A DNA stretch of 64,000 nucleotides, taken from the NCBI GenBank assembly GCA_034007295.1, contig JAVERC010000003.1:1-64000 (forward strand), given 5' to 3'. The notes under the pieces are model-generated. The model was not told the DNA's origin, ran no database searches, and saw nothing but the letters and a program-made list of their open reading frames with translations. A program made the translations under genes and the position numbers. This document shows, one piece after another, positions 54,459 to 63,353 of the stretch; within the stretch, counting starts at the first letter, position 1; every line of letters begins with the position of its first letter. This DNA is from JACKCP01 sp034007295. Lineage in GTDB: Bacteria > Desulfobacterota > Desulfobacteria > Desulfobacterales > JACKCP01.

Positions 54459-54596
54459 GAGTTTCATATTTTAAATTTAAAAAATTTTAATATTAAGTTT
54501 ATTACTCTAAAAATATGAAACCATGTGTATTTTGTAAATTTGCCAAATTTTATGCTTTAAGTTGCGTGAAGTATAGGAAAAGTATAGCCTGATAGA
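54459..54596 (+). repeat. Family B repeat, copy 2
   Basis: GTTTCATATTTT (54461-54472) pairs with AAAATATGAAAC (54510-54521). Then CCATGTG, TTTTATGC and AAAGTATAGCCTGAT (54579-54593) follow as in the other copies. It is in the oadB-enoyl-CoA hydratase gap. Confidence 0.75.
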
Positions 54597-54696
54597 TTCT
54601 GGAGATATATGCAACAAGCTGTAAAATTGGTCAATCTAGGTATAAATAAAATTGTTATTAAATTAAACATTAAAATAAAAGTCTGGAGGGTTTTAA

Positions 54697-55461
54697 ATGA
54701 TTAAAGAAAGAATTGAAGATAATATTCTTATAGCTGTTTTAACCGACGGTAAAACAAATTCAATCGATTTTGAAACATTAAAGCAGATTGATGCCTGTGT
54801 TGAAAAGGTTAATACTGATGACAATATAAAAGGTCTTGTTCTTACAGGAGAAGGTAAATTTTTTTCAAGCGGATTTAATCTTCCCATGTTTTTAGGTTTT
54901 AAAAATGTTGATGAAGCAGTAGATTTTTTTAATCAGGAAGAAGAGTTTCTTGTAAATTATTTTATGTGTAAAAAACCTGTTGTATGTGCGATGAACGGTC
55001 ACTCAGCTGCAGCAGGGATGATTTTTGCAATGGCTTCAGATTATAGAATTGTTGCAAATCATCCTAAAATTAAATTAGGGATGAGCGAAATAAAAATTGG
55101 ACTTCCACTTACTCTTGCACAGTCACAAATAATGAGATTTGGTCTTGATACTGATAAAAAATTCAGAAATATAATGTATTTTGGTGAAATGTATGGGCCT
55201 GAAAAATCAAAAGAACTAGGTCTTGTAGATGAAGTTGTTGAATCTGATGATCTTCTTAATAGAGCCAAGGCTATAGTATCGCTATGGATTGATACCCCTA
55301 ATCGTCCTTTTATAAGAATGAAAGAAGTTCTAAAAAAAGAATTTGCAGAAAAAATCCAGAAAAGACTTAAGGAAGAAAACTGGCAGGAAGGAATGAGCTG
55401 CTTTTTTCAAAAAGATGTAAGAGATATTCTTTCTTTTGTTCAGGCAGGACTGGATAGATAA
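54697..55461 (+). CDS. Enoyl-CoA hydratase/isomerase family protein
   Basis: 254 residues. Crotonase fold: NIKGLVLTGEGKFFSSGFNL gives the first oxyanion loop. CAMNGHSAAAGMIFAMASDY has the second, but with AAAG in place of GGG. LGMSEIKIGLPLTLAQSQIM keeps the catalytic-position Glu. It should add water to or isomerise an enoyl-CoA in beta-oxidation or an aromatic-acid route. A TCTGGAGGG ribosome site lies 8 bases before the ATG. Followed by MarR and an acyl-CoA dehydrogenase, which suggests a regulated fatty-acid module, though the gaps contain repeats. Confidence 0.9.
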   Translation: MIKERIEDNILIAVLTDGKTNSIDFETLKQIDACVEKVNTDDNIKGLVLTGEGKFFSSGFNLPMFLGFKNVDEAVDFFNQEEEFLVNYFMCKKPVVCAMNGHSAAAGMIFAMASDYRIVANHPKIKLGMSEIKIGLPLTLAQSQIMRFGLDTDKKFRNIMYFGEMYGPEKSKELGLVDEVVESDDLLNRAKAIVSLWIDTPNRPFIRMKEVLKKEFAEKIQKRLKEENWQEGMSCFFQKDVRDILSFVQAGLDR

Positions 55462-55475
55462 CTTTTTTAGATAAT

Positions 55476-55518
55476 ATAAATTGTATCAGGAAAAAAATAA
55501 TAACCTGATGCAATTTAT
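55476..55518 (+). terminator. Hairpin after the enoyl-CoA hydratase gene
   Basis: ATAAATTGTATCAGG (55476-55490) pairs with CCTGATGCAATTTAT (55504-55518) with one G-T pair. The same ATTGxATCAGG text is part of the family B repeat, so it may be a relic of it. Confidence 0.65.
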
Positions 55519-55591
55519 GTATATAATTTTTATTCAATTACTAAGACCTTATAGGCCGTGTAAATAAACCTTGTTTATTTTAACATGAATC

Positions 55592-55722
55592 GAAGTTTCA
55601 TATTTTTAAAAGTAATAAATTTTATATAACAAAATATGAAACCATGTGGGCTTTCCAATTTTTGCCGCATTTTATGTGGTAATTGCATCAGGCATAGCAA
55701 AAGTATAGCCTGATTCAATTAA
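55592..55722 (+). repeat. Family B repeat, copy 3
   Basis: GTTTCATATTTT (55595-55606) pairs with AAAATATGAAAC (55631-55642). A second stem is formed by AATTGCATCAGGC (55681-55693) and GCCTGATTCAATT (55708-55720). The most regular copy. Confidence 0.8.
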
Positions 55723-55860
55723 CACATTGTAGGCAGCAAAGTTGAAAATTGTTATTAGGTTTAAATAAAAATATGATCTTTTTAAATGGCCTGTAGGCTC
55801 AAATTGGACTAGAATGGATATAGATTTAGTTCATGTAGAATATAAAAAAACGGAGAAAAG

Positions 55861-56289
55861 ATGGATTTACAAGATTGTATTGTTTTTCTTTTGGCTAAAA
55901 ACTCACAGGCAGGATACAAATTTTGGGCTGATTATATTTCTGAATATAATGTAACAACAGTGCAGGCAATGTTTCTTATTCTTTTGAATCGTCAAGATGG
56001 TATAACTTCTCGTGAAATGAGCTCTCTTGTCAAACTTGATAGTGCAACTGTTTCAGGGATAATTGACAGACTTGTTGCTCTTGATTTGGTAGAGCGAAGG
56101 CCAAGCATGACTGATAGACGTTCAACTTTAATTTATTTAAAAGAAGAAGGTCGAAAAAAAGGAGCTGTTTTAGACAAATTATTTGAAAAAGCACACAAAG
56201 ATTTTTTATCATCATTTACAGATGAAGAAGAAAATTTTTTAAGGAATATTTTGAAGAGACTTTTAGAAAAGCATTCAGGGCTGGTTTAA
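55861..56289 (+). CDS. MarR family transcriptional regulator
   Basis: 142 residues, a winged helix-turn-helix. Recognition part: ITSREMSSLVKLDSATVSGI then IDRLVALDLVERRPSMTDRR and STLIYLKEEG, the classic MarR wing. Flanking helices provide dimerisation. MarR proteins usually repress a nearby operon and are released by a small aromatic or acyl ligand. It lies between the enoyl-CoA hydratase and the acyl-CoA dehydrogenase, so it may control the latter. Ribosome site ACGGAG, 8 bases before the ATG. Confidence 0.93.
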   Translation: MDLQDCIVFLLAKNSQAGYKFWADYISEYNVTTVQAMFLILLNRQDGITSREMSSLVKLDSATVSGIIDRLVALDLVERRPSMTDRRSTLIYLKEEGRKKGAVLDKLFEKAHKDFLSSFTDEEENFLRNILKRLLEKHSGLV

Positions 56290-56632
56290 TTATATCCAAT
56301 TAACCATTTTTTTTAATGCTAAATTCAGTAGTTTTAAATAATTTTTTATTTAGTTGCTGAACGAAAACGGCCTTTTTTGTCCATTCTTAAGTCAGATTCA
56401 AAATTTAATCCTAAAAATGCTTATCCTAAATATTAAATTTATTATCCTTAAAAGTAACAAAAAATTATAGTTTTTGTTACTCAATAATTAAAATTTGTTT
56501 TTACTAAAATTAGGTTTTTTAAAAAAAACAAAAAAATAAATTTCTAATATTGATTTTATAGTGATTTATCTTGTATACAAGTTAATTGTATGGAAGATAA
56601 ATTTTAAACCAATATATAAAAGGGAGATAAAA
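56290..56632. other. 343-bp gap with family A repeat
   Basis: No gene seen. A family A repeat fills 56350-56490. The rest is AT-rich leader of the acyl-CoA dehydrogenase. Confidence 0.65.
56350..56490 (+). repeat. Family A repeat, copy 5
   Basis: TTAGTTGCTGAACGAAAACG (56350-56369) then GGCCTTTTTTGTCCATTCTT, and AGTCAGATTCAAAATTTAAT near 56390. The right end is diverged but traceable: AACAAAAAATTATAGTTTTT. Confidence 0.75.
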
Positions 56633-58336
56633 ATGATCCTTTTCAATCCCAAAGAGCACAACATAAAATACAGCGATGAAAAAACACGCGGCATGATGCA
56701 GAAGGTGATTGACTATTTTGAAGACAAAGGTCTTAAGTCAATTAAAAAAGACTGGCATGAAAAAGTCTGGAACCATGATTTTGTAAAATTCATGAAAGAA
56801 AACCAGGTAATGGCCACCCTTATGACTCCTTCAGGATACGGTGCAGAAGATTCAAGATGGGATACTTTCAGAAACTCAATGTTTGCTGAAGTTTCAGCCT
56901 TTTACGGAATTACTTACTGGTATACATTTCAGGTTTCAATGCTTGGACTTGGGCCAGTATGGATGGGTTCGAACGAAGAAATCAAAAACAAAACAGCCAA
57001 GCTTCTTCAGGACGGTGAAGTTTTTGCTTTTGGCCTTTCAGAAAAAGAGCACGGAGCTGACATATATTCATCTGATATGATGCTTTATCCTCAGGAAGAC
57101 GGAACTTATAAGGCAAACGGCGATAAATACTACATTGGAAACGGAAACGAAGCAGCCATAGCATCAACCTTTGGAAAAATTGCAGACAGCGGAGAATATG
57201 TATTTTTTGCAGCAAACAGCAAGCATGAAAAATATGAATGTGTAAAAAATACTGTTAATGAGCAAAATTATGTTGCTGAATATGTTCTTCACGATTATCC
57301 AATCACTGAAGCAGATATAATGGAAAAAGGTCCTAAAGCCTGGGACAATATGCTCAATACCATCAACGTATGTAAATTTAACCTTGGATGGGGTTCTCTT
57401 GGACTTGCAACCCATGCTTTTTATGAAGCAATTTCACATGGTGCAGGAAGAAATCTTTACGGCAAATATGTAACAGATTTTCCCCATGTAAGAAGAATTT
57501 TTGTTGATTCATACAGCCGTCTTATTGCAATGAAAGTATTTTCTGAAAGAGCAATAGACTACATGAGATCAGGAAGCGAAAAAGACAGAAGATATCTTCT
57601 TTTCAACCCAATGGTTAAAATGAAGGTTACAAGGGAAGGTGAAGGCGTTGTTCAAGCTCTATGGGATGTTATTGCAGCCAAGGGATTTGAAGCAGAACCT
57701 TTCTTTGAAATTGCAGCACATGAAACCCCAATGCTTCCAAAACTTGAAGGTACAGTTCATGTAAACATGGCTCTTATAGTTAAATTTATGAATAACTATC
57801 TTTTTAATCCTGGTGAATTTCCTGAAATTGGTAAAAGACATGATACAGTCAATGACGATTTTCTTTTCAATCAGGGACCAACAAAAGGTCTTGGTTCAAT
57901 TCAGTTTCATGATTACAATAAGGCTTATGATTCAGCTGATACTCCAAACCTTGCAGTTTTCAAAGAGCAGATAAAGGCATTCAGAAATTTCCTTATCAAG
58001 GCAACTCCGGATAAAAATCAGGCAAAAGACATTGATTATCTTCTTAATCTTGGAGATATTTTCTGTCTTATTCCTTATGGTCAGCTTATTCTTGAAAACA
58101 AGGATCATATGGGTGTAACTGATGATATGCTTGATCAGATTTTTGACTTCATGGTAAGAGATTTCTCAAAATATGCAACAGAGCTTATGATGAAGCCAAG
58201 CAACAGCGATGATCAAAGGGAGCTTGCAAAGGCAATTCTTAGATCCCCTGTTCCAAATACAGAAAGATTCAACAAAATCTGGGATGAGGTATACAGCCTT
58301 AAAGATGCATACAAAATGAAAGACCAGGATTTTTAA
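56633..58336 (+). CDS. Acyl-CoA dehydrogenase (long form)
   Basis: 567 residues from the ATG at 56633, which has GGGAG 6 bases before it; an upstream in-frame start at 56561 adds 24 unlikely residues. The FAD-domain signature is FGLSEKEHGADIYSSDM at about residue 140, with NGDKYYIGNGNEAAIASTF following. The protein is longer than the usual 380-residue enzymes and has an extra C-terminal helical region. It should donate electrons to ETF; etfBA is at the other end of the window. Codon use is richer in G+C than in the adjacent repeats and MarR, as for etfBA, suggesting high expression. Substrate unknown. Confidence 0.88.
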   Translation: MILFNPKEHNIKYSDEKTRGMMQKVIDYFEDKGLKSIKKDWHEKVWNHDFVKFMKENQVMATLMTPSGYGAEDSRWDTFRNSMFAEVSAFYGITYWYTFQVSMLGLGPVWMGSNEEIKNKTAKLLQDGEVFAFGLSEKEHGADIYSSDMMLYPQEDGTYKANGDKYYIGNGNEAAIASTFGKIADSGEYVFFAANSKHEKYECVKNTVNEQNYVAEYVLHDYPITEADIMEKGPKAWDNMLNTINVCKFNLGWGSLGLATHAFYEAISHGAGRNLYGKYVTDFPHVRRIFVDSYSRLIAMKVFSERAIDYMRSGSEKDRRYLLFNPMVKMKVTREGEGVVQALWDVIAAKGFEAEPFFEIAAHETPMLPKLEGTVHVNMALIVKFMNNYLFNPGEFPEIGKRHDTVNDDFLFNQGPTKGLGSIQFHDYNKAYDSADTPNLAVFKEQIKAFRNFLIKATPDKNQAKDIDYLLNLGDIFCLIPYGQLILENKDHMGVTDDMLDQIFDFMVRDFSKYATELMMKPSNSDDQRELAKAILRSPVPNTERFNKIWDEVYSLKDAYKMKDQDF

Positions 58337-58349
58337 GTAAATCTTCTCC

Positions 58350-58382
58350 AAATAGGGTTCCTAACTTAAGGGGCCCTATTTT
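58350..58382 (+). terminator. Terminator after the acyl-CoA dehydrogenase
   Basis: AAATAGGG (58350-58357) pairs with CCCTATTT (58374-58381), followed by TTC. Confidence 0.75.
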
Positions 58383-58483
58383 CAAATTAAAAATTTTTTT
58401 ATTCTTAAGCTAATTGAAATTTTATCCTCCTAAAATGAAACAAATCTCAAGTCATCTTACAAGCACTAAAATTAATTCATTAA

Positions 58484-58635
58484 TTAGTTTCTGAACGAAA
58501 ACGGCCTTTTTTGTCCATTCTTAAGTCAGATTCAAAATTTAATCCTCAAAATACTAAATGTATCTCTGCAGTTAAATTTTTCATCTTCCTTGAACTGAAC
58601 AAAAAATTCTCGTTTTCGGCCAATCATTAATTAGT
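58484..58635 (+). repeat. Family A palindromic repeat, reference copy 6
   Basis: Full element from TTAGTTTCTGAACGAAAACG through GTCAGATTCAAAATTTAATC and CTCAAAATACT to CTCGTTTTCGGCCAATCA (58610-58627). Outer ends contain CGAAAACG in opposite orientation. An 11-bp direct repeat CATTAATTAGT flanks it at 58478-58488 and 58625-58635. Confidence 0.82.
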
Positions 58636-58813
58636 AAATTGTTACAAATTTTTTAATCCTATCAATATAAGAGCCTACATTAAATATTGCATAACAAGTA
58701 AACAGGAAATTTTATAAAATAAGGTTTTAAAATTGACTATTAAATTGTTTTGAGCAATTATTAGCTTAAATTTTTAATTATAAACAAATCAATTTTACAA
58801 TCAGGATTTCGAC

Positions 58814-60097
58814 ATGAATAAAAAAATTGCAGTAATCGGGCTTGGCTATGTCGGCCTACCTCTTGCCGTTGAATTTGGTAAAATTTATGAAACAATAGGA
58901 TTTGATATCAACCAAAAAAGAGTTTTAGAGTGTCAGGCTGGAAAAGATTCAACTCTTGAAGTAACAAAAGAAGAATTAAAAGCAGCAGTAAAGCTCAAAT
59001 ATACGTATGATCCAAAAGATTTAAATGATGCTGATGTTATAATTGTTGCTGTTCCAACTCCGATAAACGAATCTAAACATCCGGATTTGACTCCACTTGT
59101 TAAATCCTCTGAAACAGTTGGTAAAAATATGAAAAGAGGTGCTATCATTGTTTATGAATCAACTGTTTATCCAGGTGCGACAGAAGAGATCTGTGTTCCT
59201 GTTTTAGAAAAAGAATCCGGTTTGCAGTGGAAAAAAGACTTTAATGTTGGATATTCACCTGAAAGAATAAATCCAGGAGATATGGAAAGAAGGCTTCCTG
59301 ATATTAAAAAAGTTGTTTCTGGAGATACAGAGGAAGTGGCTCTTCTTTTGAATGATTTGTATAAGTCGGTTATAAGGGCAGGGACTCATCTGACAAAAAC
59401 AATAAAAGAAGCTGAAGCAGCAAAAGTAATAGAAAATACCCAAAGAGACCTGAATATTGCCTTGATAAACGAGCTTTCTCTTATTTTTGACAAAATGGGA
59501 ATCGATACTTTAAATGTTCTTGAGGCAGCAGGAACAAAATGGAATTTTCTTCCTTTCAGACCGGGGCTTGTGGGAGGGCACTGTATAGGAGTCGATCCCT
59601 ATTATCTCACTTTCAAGGCCCAGACCATAGGTTATCATCCAGAAGTTATTCTTGCAGGAAGAAGAATAAATGACAATATGGGAAAATTCATTGCGGAAAA
59701 AACCATAAAGGAAATGATAAAGGCCGGAAGCAATATAAAGGAGTCAAAAATAGGAGTCTTTGGTCTTACTTTCAAAGAGGACTGTCCTGATCTGAGAAAT
59801 ACCAGGGTTGTTGATATTGTATCTGAATTAGAGTCTTACGGTGCTTCTGTTCTGGTTCATGATCCCATTGCAGATTCAGGAGAAGCTCTCGAAGAATACG
59901 GAATCAACCTTTCATCATGGGAAGAGCTTGGTGTGCTTGATGCTATAATTCTTGCAGTTTCCCATAAGGACTATAAGAAAATTTCAATTAATGATTATAA
60001 AGCCAAACTTTCAAAAGCAGGCTGTTTTATAGATGTTAAATCAGTTCTTGACCCTGAAAAAGCCATAAATGAAGGTCTGAATTTCTGGAGATTATAA
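58814..60097 (+). CDS. UDP-N-acetyl-hexosamine (or UDP-sugar) 6-dehydrogenase, WbpO/TviB type
   Basis: 427 residues. NAD-binding IAVIGLGYVGLPLAVEFGK at the N-terminus, then DVIIVAVPTPINESKHPDLT, GYSPERINPGDMERRLPDIK and the catalytic GGHCIGVDPYYLTFKAQTIG with the active Cys. GVFGLTFKEDCPDLRNTRVV is in the C-terminal domain. This pattern fits the WbpO/TviB/VipA group that oxidises UDP-GalNAc or UDP-GlcNAc to the uronic acid. It overlaps wecB by one base and opens the polysaccharide locus. Precise sugar is inference. Confidence 0.92.
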   Translation: MNKKIAVIGLGYVGLPLAVEFGKIYETIGFDINQKRVLECQAGKDSTLEVTKEELKAAVKLKYTYDPKDLNDADVIIVAVPTPINESKHPDLTPLVKSSETVGKNMKRGAIIVYESTVYPGATEEICVPVLEKESGLQWKKDFNVGYSPERINPGDMERRLPDIKKVVSGDTEEVALLLNDLYKSVIRAGTHLTKTIKEAEAAKVIENTQRDLNIALINELSLIFDKMGIDTLNVLEAAGTKWNFLPFRPGLVGGHCIGVDPYYLTFKAQTIGYHPEVILAGRRINDNMGKFIAEKTIKEMIKAGSNIKESKIGVFGLTFKEDCPDLRNTRVVDIVSELESYGASVLVHDPIADSGEALEEYGINLSSWEELGVLDAIILAVSHKDYKKISINDYKAKLSKAGCFIDVKSVLDPEKAINEGLNFWRL

Positions 60098-61188
60098 TGA
60101 AAATCTGCATAATTGCCGGAGCAAGGCCAAATTTTATGAAAATTGCTCCAATAATTCGAGAAATAAAAAAACATGACCACCTGAACTATATTCTTGTTCA
60201 TACAGGCCAGCATTATGATTATGAAATGTCAGATGCATTTTTCAAGGATCTTGAAATTCCAAAGCCTGATTATTTCTTGAATGCCGGCTCAGGAAGCCAT
60301 GCCAGGCAGACGGCCGATATAATGGTTTCATTTGAAGATGTATGTATTGCTGAAAAGCCGGACATTGTCCTTGTTGTTGGTGATGTCAATTCTACAATGG
60401 CGGCTGCAATTGTAGCAAAAAAGCTTCTTATCAAAGTTGCCCATGTTGAGGCGGGTTTAAGGAGTTTTGACATTTCAATGCCTGAAGAAATTAATAGAAT
60501 GGTCACAGACTCAATAACAGACTATTTTTTTATAACTGAAAAAGCAGCAGGGGAAAATCTTATAAAAGAAGGAAAATCACAAAAAAATATTTATTTTTCA
60601 GGCCATGTAATGATTGATAATCTTTTGTATCAAAAACAAAAGCTTGTTAAGCCTGAGAATCCTTTTTTTGAAGAATTTAAAAAGAAAAATAATAAATATT
60701 TTTTCATGACCCTCCACAGGCCGTCAAATGTTGATTTAAAAGAAAGGCTTGAAGAAATTTTTGAAGCCTTAAATGAAATTTCAGAGGAAGTGCCTTTTGT
60801 TTTTCCTGTTCATCCAAGAACAAGAAAAAAACTTGATGAATTTAAAATTAATGTATCAGGAAATATTTTTCAGTTAAATCCCCTTGGATTTAAAGATTCT
60901 CTTTATTTATGGAAGGATTCCTCAGCTGTTTTCACTGATAGTGGTGGTCTTCAGGAAGAAACAACAGGTCTTGGAATTCCATGCTTTACTTTAAGGGAAA
61001 ATACTGAAAGGCCGGTTACGATAGAAGAGGGTACAAATACTCTTGTTGGTAATAAAAAGGAGAATATCCTTTTGGCATATAACAGCCTTAAAAGCGGAGT
61101 TATAAAAGCGGGTAAAATTCCAAAATTCTGGGATGGAAAGGCAGCTGAGCGTATAATAGATTTCTTAATAAAGTCTAAAATATATTAG
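60097..61188 (+). CDS. wecB: UDP-N-acetylglucosamine 2-epimerase
   Basis: 363 residues, normal for non-hydrolysing WecB. Markers are IAGARPNFMKIAPIIREIKK, HTGQHYDYEMSDAFF, KVAHVEAGLRSFDISMPEE, and the C-terminal VFTDSGGLQEETTGLGIPC with the conserved Asp/Ser/Gly binding the UDP. It makes UDP-ManNAc, which a dehydrogenase like the one upstream can oxidise to UDP-ManNAcA. Start ATG overlaps the previous TAA, so the two genes are translationally coupled. The sugar pair points to an aminouronate-containing polysaccharide. Confidence 0.95.
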   Translation: MKICIIAGARPNFMKIAPIIREIKKHDHLNYILVHTGQHYDYEMSDAFFKDLEIPKPDYFLNAGSGSHARQTADIMVSFEDVCIAEKPDIVLVVGDVNSTMAAAIVAKKLLIKVAHVEAGLRSFDISMPEEINRMVTDSITDYFFITEKAAGENLIKEGKSQKNIYFSGHVMIDNLLYQKQKLVKPENPFFEEFKKKNNKYFFMTLHRPSNVDLKERLEEIFEALNEISEEVPFVFPVHPRTRKKLDEFKINVSGNIFQLNPLGFKDSLYLWKDSSAVFTDSGGLQEETTGLGIPCFTLRENTERPVTIEEGTNTLVGNKKENILLAYNSLKSGVIKAGKIPKFWDGKAAERIIDFLIKSKIY

Positions 61189-61663
61189 AGATAAATTGTT
61201 ATTTCTTGACATTAAGTTAATTGATATATAAATCAGGGTATCATTTTAATTTAGTCAGTATTATATAAATATAAGTCTTGCGATTATTTGTCTATTTTTT
61301 AATAAAAACAATATTTTTTAGTAAAATTCGTGTATAGTTAAATAACTTTGAAAAGTTTTTATAATAAAAAATTTTTTTAAGTTTAGTAAAAAATTTAATC
61401 TTTACAAATTTGTGGTTCTTTTGAGGATTAAATTTTAAATCTGACTCAAAAATGAATAGATAAAAAGACAATTTTCGTTCATCAGCTAACTAGACGAAAT
61501 TGCTAAAAATGAGGCTGAAATGTAACTCAGAATGCGGAGCTTTTTTTAACTCAATTAAACATTAATATGTATGTATATAAAAATATTGTTTTTGATCTTA
61601 TTTTAGAATAGACTTATCTCTAAAAAATAATCACAAATTTTTTACAAAGAAAATTTCTTGAAT
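61189..61663. other. 475-bp gap within the polysaccharide locus
   Basis: No gene seen. Contains TTGACA at 61206-61211 with an AT-rich -10 region, a family A repeat (minus) and an AT-rich leader before the Wzz-like gene. The gap suggests the chain-length and kinase genes have their own promoter. Confidence 0.6.
61385..61495 (-). repeat. Family A repeat, copy 7 (diverged)
   Basis: Minus orientation: TTTTGAGGATTAAATTTTAA (61419-61438) then ATCTGACTCAAAAATGAATA, ending ATTTTCGTTCATCAGCTAAC. The other half is mostly lost. Confidence 0.65.
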
Positions 61664-63265
61664 ATGCCAGATTTAAATTCCCCAAACGAAATTAAACCAG
61701 AACAGATTTTTGATGCTTTATTTAGATATAAATGGATAATTATAAGTTTTATTGCAGCTTCACTTACTTTAGGTTTAATAAAAACCTTTCTAACCACAAG
61801 AATTTATGAGGCATCAACTTTAATTCTTGTTCAGCCCCAAAAGGTTCCTCAGAATTTCGTAAGATCAGTTGTTTCAATTGGTATTGAAGCAAGAATCAGC
61901 ACAATTTCACAACAAATAATGAGTAGAAGCAATCTTGAAAAAATAATACAGGAATTTGGCCTTTTTGCTGAAAATAAAGATATGTATCTTGAAGATAAAA
62001 TAACAATTTTGCGAAATAAGATTGATGTCAATATAACAAAAGCAAAGCAGGGTTCTGAAGCTTTTACAATAAAATACAGAGGAAGCGATCCAGACAGGGT
62101 AATGAGAATTACAAATACTCTGGCAGGTTATTTTATGGATGAGAATCTTAAATTCAGAGAAGCTCAAGCTGTTGGAACAAGTGAATTTTTGGATGTTGAA
62201 CTTGAAAAGACCAGGGAACGCCTCGAATTTATGGAGAAAAGGCTTACAGAGTACAGAACAAAGCATATGGGCGGACTTCCAGGAGAGCTTGATAGTAATC
62301 TTAGAACTCTTGACAGACTCCAAAAGCAGCATGAAGCTAAAAATGTATCTTTAATCGAACTTAAAAAGGAAATTTCAAGTTTAAAATCTCAAATGGATTC
62401 ACAAAAGAGTATTGTAATACCTTCCTTTGATTTTGAAGGAAATTATGTTTCAGCAGATGAAGAAAATTTGGCTAAAATGAAAGAAACAATGGACATTCTT
62501 TTATTGAAATATACGGACAAACACCCTGATGTTTTAAAGCTTGCAGCAAGAGTAGAAAAACTTAAAAAAAAGATAGAAGATGAAAAGGCTAAAAAGAGGG
62601 CAAAAGACTTATCTTCAGAGGAAAGTGACGAAAAACATTTGTTTGGAGATGACTTTGGGCTCTCAAGCTTAAGAGATCGAATTAATGAGAATGAAAAGCA
62701 GATTAAAATTTTGGAATCAGAAATTAAAGATATTGAAAAAAAAATGCAGATTTATCAAAAAAGAGTTGAAGATACTCCAAAAAGAGAGCAGGAAATTCAG
62801 GCTCTTCAAAGGGATTACACCAACATAAACGGAATTTATAATTCTTTGCTTGACAGAAAACTTGAAGCTGAAATTTCAGTTAATATGGAAAAGAAACAAA
62901 AGGGAGAGCAATTTAGAATCCTTGACCATGCAAGAATTCCCCAAAAACCAATTTCACCTGATGTTAAAAAAATTTTTATTTTGTTTTTCGGAGCAGGACT
63001 TGTTCTTTCAGGAGGCTTATCCTTTATTATTTTTTTATTTGACAGCAGGATAAGGACAAATAGAGAAATAGAAAAAGATTTTGGCCTAAATATACTTGCA
63101 GAAATTGCCCCTATAAAAAAACCAGGTGATGAATTAAGAAAAAAACTGGCATTGACCGGCTTTGTTTTTTTATCATTATATATTTTGGGAATAATCAGCT
63201 GTTTTTTTGTATTGAATTTTTATGGAATAGATAAAACTATAAATTTAATTAAATTTTATATTTAA
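61664..63265 (+). CDS. Wzz/GumC-type polysaccharide chain-length protein
   Basis: 533 residues from the ATG at 61664; a TTG at 61658 is the alternative. Two membrane helices, at about 27-47 (WIIISFIAASLTLGLIKTFL) and at 440-460 (IFILFFGAGLVLSGGLSFII), with a third hydrophobic stretch at the end. Between them lie the Wzz domain (RIYEASTLILVQPQKVP) and a long coiled coil at about 180-400. RRQEIQAL-like KREQEIQALQRDYTNINGIY, then RIPQKPISPDV, is the GNVR region. It controls polymer length in the periplasm. The next gene is its likely cytoplasmic kinase partner. Confidence 0.9.
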   Translation: MPDLNSPNEIKPEQIFDALFRYKWIIISFIAASLTLGLIKTFLTTRIYEASTLILVQPQKVPQNFVRSVVSIGIEARISTISQQIMSRSNLEKIIQEFGLFAENKDMYLEDKITILRNKIDVNITKAKQGSEAFTIKYRGSDPDRVMRITNTLAGYFMDENLKFREAQAVGTSEFLDVELEKTRERLEFMEKRLTEYRTKHMGGLPGELDSNLRTLDRLQKQHEAKNVSLIELKKEISSLKSQMDSQKSIVIPSFDFEGNYVSADEENLAKMKETMDILLLKYTDKHPDVLKLAARVEKLKKKIEDEKAKKRAKDLSSEESDEKHLFGDDFGLSSLRDRINENEKQIKILESEIKDIEKKMQIYQKRVEDTPKREQEIQALQRDYTNINGIYNSLLDRKLEAEISVNMEKKQKGEQFRILDHARIPQKPISPDVKKIFILFFGAGLVLSGGLSFIIFLFDSRIRTNREIEKDFGLNILAEIAPIKKPGDELRKKLALTGFVFLSLYILGIISCFFVLNFYGIDKTINLIKFYI

Positions 63266-63353
63266 AGAATTAGTTTAAGATTATGTATTCAGTTAATCAT
63301 ATCATTAAATTTGTATTTGGTTTGATTTAAGCTTTTAAATTACGGAGTTTTAA

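Larger units (their letters stand above)
55462..55860. other. 399-bp gap with terminator and repeat
   Basis: No gene. It contains a 15-bp stem terminator and the third family B repeat. The last 90 bases are AT-rich and should hold the marR promoter, which I cannot place. Confidence 0.65.
58337..58813. other. 477-bp gap before the polysaccharide genes
   Basis: No gene. It holds a terminator (58350-58382) and the best family A repeat (58484-58635). The last 170 bases are AT-rich and probably contain the promoter of the UDP-sugar dehydrogenase. No recognisable JUMPStart/ops sequence is seen. Confidence 0.65.
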
